DNA of 64,000 bases from Pandoraea vervacti. Lineage in GTDB: Bacteria; Pseudomonadota; Gammaproteobacteria; Burkholderiales; Burkholderiaceae. The position numbers and the translations under genes are program-made. The notes under the pieces were generated by a model. That model worked only from the letters and a program-made list of their open reading frames with translations, searched no databases and was not told the origin of the DNA. The stretch lies in contig NZ_CP010897.2 of NCBI RefSeq assembly GCF_000934605.2, positions 4,464,001-4,528,000 of the forward strand. The letters are read 5' to 3'. Positions 60,820 to 64,000 of this stretch are shown in pieces (the stretch's first letter is position 1; each line of letters starts with the position of its first letter).

Positions 60820-62360
60820 TCCGCAAACTCATCAAGAAGCTGCTCGGCAAAGACACTCAGGCCGAAGGCGGCGCAGGCAGTCCGCCGTCCGGCGTACCGG
60901 TCGTCATTCCCGTCTCCACGCACGGCATCGATCCGAGCCTGCTCTCGAAGAACGCCGTGCGCGTGACCGACACGTTGCAGCAGGCCGGGTTCAAGGCCTT
61001 CATCGTCGGCGGCGCCGTGCGCGATCTGTTGCTCGGCATTGCCCCCAAGGACTTCGATGTCGCGACGAGCGCCACGCCCGAGCAGGTCCAGCGCCTGTTC
61101 CGCCGCGCACGCATCATCGGCCGTCGCTTCCAGATCGTTCACGTGCAGTTCGGGCAGGAGATCATCGAGACCTCTACGTTCCGAGCGCTAGTCGATGCGG
61201 TCGACAGCGAGCAGATCGGTGCGCGTCGTCCGAAAAAGGGAGAACTCGACCGCAAGACGCACGTCACCGACGAATCGGGCCGCGTGCTGCGCGACAACGT
61301 CTGGGGCGAACAGATCGAAGATGCCGCGCGTCGAGACTTCACCGTCAACGCCATGTATTACGACCCGGCCACGCAGACGGTGCACGACTACCACCACGGG
61401 TGGGAAGACATTCAGAAGCGCGTGCTGCGCATGATTGGCGACCCGGCCACACGCTATCGCGAAGACCCGGTACGCATGCTGCGCGTGGTGCGCTTCGCCG
61501 CGAAGCTCGGCTTCAAGATCGACGACGCGACCGCCGCACCGATTCCGCAACTCGCACCGCTCATCGACAACGTGCCTGCGGCGCGTTTGTTCGACGAGAT
61601 GCTCAAGCTGTTGCTCTCGGGGCACGCATGGGCCTGCGTGCAGCAACTGCGCTCGCAGGGCCTGCATCACGGTCTGCTGCCGTTGCTCGATGTGGTGCTG
61701 GAGCAACCGCTGGGCGAGAAATTCGTCACGCTCGCGCTGGCCAACACCGATGCGCGCATTCGTGCGGGCAAGCCGGTCTCGCCAGGCTTCCTGTTCGCCG
61801 CACTGCTGTGGCATCTCGTGCTCGAGAAGTGGCAGGCCTACCAGAGCGCCGGTGAGTATCCGATTCCCGCCTTGCATCTTGCAATGGACGACGTGCTCGA
61901 CGCGCAAACCGGCAAGCTGGCGATTCAGCGCCGTTTCGTCGCCGACATGAAGGAAATCTGGGGCTTGCAGGTCCGTCTGGACAAACGCGTCGGCCGCACG
62001 CCGCTGCGCTTGCTGGAGCATCCGCGTCTGCGCGCCGGGTACGACTTCCTGCTGCTGCGCTGCGAGTCGGGAGAAGTCCCGGCCGAAGCCGGCCAGTGGT
62101 GGACCGACTTCCTCGAAGGCGACTCGGTCAAGCGTGACGAATTGCTCTCGCAGGGCAGCGGATCGTCGGGTTCGACCCCGGCGGCGAAGCGCCGTCGACG
62201 TCGTCGCAAGCCGTCCGGCGGGCGTGGCGGCGAAGGCAACGAAAGCAGTGGAAACGGCGGAAGCACCGCTGGCGAGGGTGGCGGCGCGCGTGAGAACGCT
62301 ACCAGCGAGAATCATGGCAAGCGGGTATCATCGCGACAGCATGGTTCCGAAGGTGCTTAA
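60816..62360 (+). CDS. pcnB: Poly(A) polymerase I
   Basis: PcnB (514 aa) adds 3' poly(A) tails to RNA and promotes its decay. The nucleotidyltransferase core shows VGGAVRDLLLGIAPKDFDVA (residues 64-83) with the catalytic Asp pair, then RRDFTVNAMYYDPA and REDPVRMLRVVRFAAKLGF. The tail after residue 445 is basic and Gly/Ser-rich (KRRRRRRKPSGGRGG), a likely RNA-binding tract. It starts at GTG overlapping the HAD stop and is coupled to folK by a TAATG overlap. Confidence 0.95.
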   Translation: MIRKLIKKLLGKDTQAEGGAGSPPSGVPVVIPVSTHGIDPSLLSKNAVRVTDTLQQAGFKAFIVGGAVRDLLLGIAPKDFDVATSATPEQVQRLFRRARIIGRRFQIVHVQFGQEIIETSTFRALVDAVDSEQIGARRPKKGELDRKTHVTDESGRVLRDNVWGEQIEDAARRDFTVNAMYYDPATQTVHDYHHGWEDIQKRVLRMIGDPATRYREDPVRMLRVVRFAAKLGFKIDDATAAPIPQLAPLIDNVPAARLFDEMLKLLLSGHAWACVQQLRSQGLHHGLLPLLDVVLEQPLGEKFVTLALANTDARIRAGKPVSPGFLFAALLWHLVLEKWQAYQSAGEYPIPALHLAMDDVLDAQTGKLAIQRRFVADMKEIWGLQVRLDKRVGRTPLRLLEHPRLRAGYDFLLLRCESGEVPAEAGQWWTDFLEGDSVKRDELLSQGSGSSGSTPAAKRRRRRRKPSGGRGGEGNESSGNGGSTAGEGGGARENATSENHGKRVSSRQHGSEGA

Positions 62361-62872
62361 TGACTGTTGCCTATATCGGGCTCGGCGCGAATCTCGGCGA
62401 CGCCCGCCAAGCGATTAAGGACGCCATCGTCTGTCTGGCGCAGCAAATCGGCGTCACCATCACGGCCAAGTCCGACCTGTATCGCACCGCGCCCATCGAG
62501 TCGAGCGGCGACGACTATCTCAACTGCGCTGTCGCCGTCGAGACGAGTCTGACTGCCCGTCAGTTGCTCACGCTGTGCCTGAAGATCGAGTTGCATTTCG
62601 GACGTGAACGGCCCTACAAGAATGCGCCACGCACGCTCGACCTCGATCTGCTGCTGTATGGCGACGAGCGCATCGCCGAACCCGATCTGATCGTGCCGCA
62701 TCCGCGCATGGCCTTGCGCGCCTTCGTGCTGTACCCGCTCGCGGATATCGCGCCCGATCTCGACATTCCCGGCGTGGGACGCGTGAGCGCCCTGCTGCCC
62801 GAGGTCGCCGATCAGCGCGTCGAGCGTGTCGCATACGGCTGCTGCCCCACGAAGCGGGTTTGCACGTCATGA
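62360..62872 (+). CDS. folK: 2-amino-4-hydroxy-6-hydroxymethyldihydropteridine pyrophosphokinase
   Basis: HPPK (170 aa) pyrophosphorylates the pterin in folate synthesis. It begins AYIGLGANLGD and has the HPPK signature RPYKNAPRTLDLDLLLYGD, with HPRMALRAFVLYPLADIAPD after it. It is coupled to pcnB at the start and to the kinase at the end by overlaps, so these genes form one operon. Confidence 0.95.
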   Translation: MTVAYIGLGANLGDARQAIKDAIVCLAQQIGVTITAKSDLYRTAPIESSGDDYLNCAVAVETSLTARQLLTLCLKIELHFGRERPYKNAPRTLDLDLLLYGDERIAEPDLIVPHPRMALRAFVLYPLADIAPDLDIPGVGRVSALLPEVADQRVERVAYGCCPTKRVCTS

Positions 62873-63525
62873 GATCGCCCGTGCTGGGGCGTTTTCGCTA
62901 CCTCGCCATCGAAGGTCCCATCGGTGTTGGCAAGACATCGCTTGCACAGCGTCTGGCTGACGCCGCCAGCGCCGATCTGATGCTCGAGCAACCCGCGCTC
63001 AATCCCTTTCTCGAACGTTTCTATCGCGACAGCGCGCGGTACGCCTTACCGGCGCAGTTGTCGTTCTGTCTGCAACGTGTCGATGAAGCGACGGAAATTG
63101 CGCGACGCGAAATCGACGGCAAGCCGATCTTCACCGACTTCCTGCCAGAGAAGGACGGGTTGTTCGCGCGACTCACGCTGGCTGACGACGAGCTGGCGCT
63201 TTACCACAAGCTTGTCGCGCATATCGAGCGCCCCCACCGCGCGCCGGATCTCGTGATTCACCTGCAAGCCAGTCCCGAGACGCTGTTCTCCCGCATTCAG
63301 AAACGCGCCATTCCGATGGAGCAGCAGATCCCGGACACCTATCTGCGCGCGCTGTGCGACATCTACGGTGAATTCTTCTATCATTACGCCGCTGCGCCGG
63401 TGTTGACAGTCGATACAGAACAATTCGATCCGGCGCACAACGACAGCGACTTCGCCCTGTTGGTCGAACGCATCGACCAGATGCGCGGGCGCAAGGAAGT
63501 CTTCGTCAAGGGCGCTCGCCTCTGA
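62869..63525 (+). CDS. Deoxynucleoside kinase (dNK family)
   Basis: This 218-residue P-loop kinase phosphorylates deoxynucleosides, most likely deoxyguanosine/deoxyadenosine. It has the Walker A loop IEGPIGVGKTSLAQRL, the substrate region EQPALNPFLERFYRD, TDFLPEKDGLFARL (the ERS-like region replaced by EKD) and the lid IQKRAIPMEQQI. ATG 62869 overlaps the folK stop; a TTG nine bases upstream is possible. Its place between folK and panB is conserved in this family. Its specificity is inferred. Confidence 0.88.
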   Translation: MRSPVLGRFRYLAIEGPIGVGKTSLAQRLADAASADLMLEQPALNPFLERFYRDSARYALPAQLSFCLQRVDEATEIARREIDGKPIFTDFLPEKDGLFARLTLADDELALYHKLVAHIERPHRAPDLVIHLQASPETLFSRIQKRAIPMEQQIPDTYLRALCDIYGEFFYHYAAAPVLTVDTEQFDPAHNDSDFALLVERIDQMRGRKEVFVKGARL

Positions 63526-63616
63526 CGTCCGACGGTCCTGCGCGATGGCGCCTCATGGCTCCTCGTGACGCGCTCACCGCATCTGTCCTGCCGAACCCTC
63601 CTGAACCGAGGCTGAC

Positions 63617-64000
63617 ATGAGTTACCTGCAAGAATCCAACCGCAAGGCCGTGACCGTTCCCGGTCTTGCCCAGATGCGCGAGCGCGGCGAGAAGATCGCC
63701 ATGCTCACCGCCTATGACGCGAGTTTTGCCGCGCTGCTCGATCGCGTGGGCGTCGATGCCATTCTGATCGGCGACTCGCTCGGCAACGTGATTCAGGGTC
63801 AGCGCACCACCCTGCCCGTGACCTTGCGCGACATCTGCTATCACACCGAATGTGTCGCACGCAGTGTGGAAAAGGCGCTGGTGCTGGCCGATCTGCCGTT
63901 TGGCACGTATGGCACGAAGGAGCAGGCTTATCAAAGCGCCGTGGCCGTCATGCAGGCGGGGGCGCAGATGGTGAAGATCGAAGGCGGCGCCTGGCTCGCG
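63617..64000 (+). CDS. panB: 3-methyl-2-oxobutanoate hydroxymethyltransferase (5' part)
   Basis: PanB makes ketopantoate for pantothenate and CoA. The first 128 codons are visible and open to the window end. ITMLTAYD-like KIAMLTAYDASFAALLD, DAILIGDSLGNVIQG (metal-binding Asp), DLPFGTYG and QMVKIEGG are all typical. GAGG precedes the ATG. The gene is cut by the window edge, not broken. Confidence 0.95.
   Translation, partial: MSYLQESNRKAVTVPGLAQMRERGEKIAMLTAYDASFAALLDRVGVDAILIGDSLGNVIQGQRTTLPVTLRDICYHTECVARSVEKALVLADLPFGTYGTKEQAYQSAVAVMQAGAQMVKIEGGAWLA

Overview
The window looks like chromosome from a high-GC betaproteobacterium of the Burkholderiaceae (Burkholderia/Pandoraea-like). The evidence is gene order and protein likeness: exbB-exbD-lpxK-trm112-kdsB-adk, rpsT beside murJ, a DUF3579 gene beside argF, queG/tsaE/amiC, mutL-miaA, and purM/hda-HAD-pcnB-folK-dNK-panB. 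The genus is an inference. No rRNA, tRNA or CRISPR array was seen.

Layout. 0-4 kb: a NagAa-NagG-NagH-like salicylate-hydroxylase operon on the minus strand, with a divergent NahR/NagR-type regulator. 4-6.5 kb: an SDR/LysR divergent pair and a small exported protein. 6.8-8.1 kb: an intact IS2-type element that has landed in the 3' end of icd. 9.5-14.7 kb: rluE, two small exported Ala/Pro/Lys-rich proteins, DUF192, an HD-GYP protein, sodB and xseA. 15-20 kb: an ExbB/ExbD pair, then lpxK, a Trm112-like protein, kdsB, adk and an SDR. 20-30.8 kb: housekeeping genes for the envelope, translation and arginine synthesis (DUF962, sirB1, murJ, rpsT, argF, ppnP, patatin, murB, yajQ, plsY). 30.9-37.6 kb: a CS1/cable-type (alpha) chaperone-usher fimbrial operon in chaperone-pilin-usher-tip order, with a LuxR-type response regulator at its far end. 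37.7-44.3 kb: ybaK, an acyl-CoA synthetase-like gene, xerD, queG, tsaE and amiC. 44.3-45.8 kb: an intact IS150-type element sitting in the loop of the amiC/dedA terminator. 45.8-50 kb: dedA, mutL, miaA. 50-58 kb: an accessory catabolic operon (polyamine-type ABC transporter, M24/creatinase-fold enzyme, prolidase-like amidohydrolase, LysR regulator) between miaA and purM. 58-64 kb: purM, hda, HAD phosphatase, pcnB, folK, deoxynucleoside kinase and the start of panB.

The strongest observations are the two IS insertions, each resolved to the base. The IS2-type element has a 5-bp duplication (ACACT) and replaces the last 13 residues of isocitrate dehydrogenase with five residues encoded by its own terminal repeat. 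The displaced icd tail is still readable on the far side of the element. The IS150-type element has a 3-bp duplication (GAA) and splits a bidirectional terminator hairpin. Other points of interest are an M24 enzyme lacking most standard metal ligands, an intercistronic hairpin and an upstream 14-bp inverted repeat in the fimbrial operon, a cluster of DnaA-box-like sites upstream of exbB, and a palindrome (core CTTATATAAG) shared by icd and the argF intergenic region.
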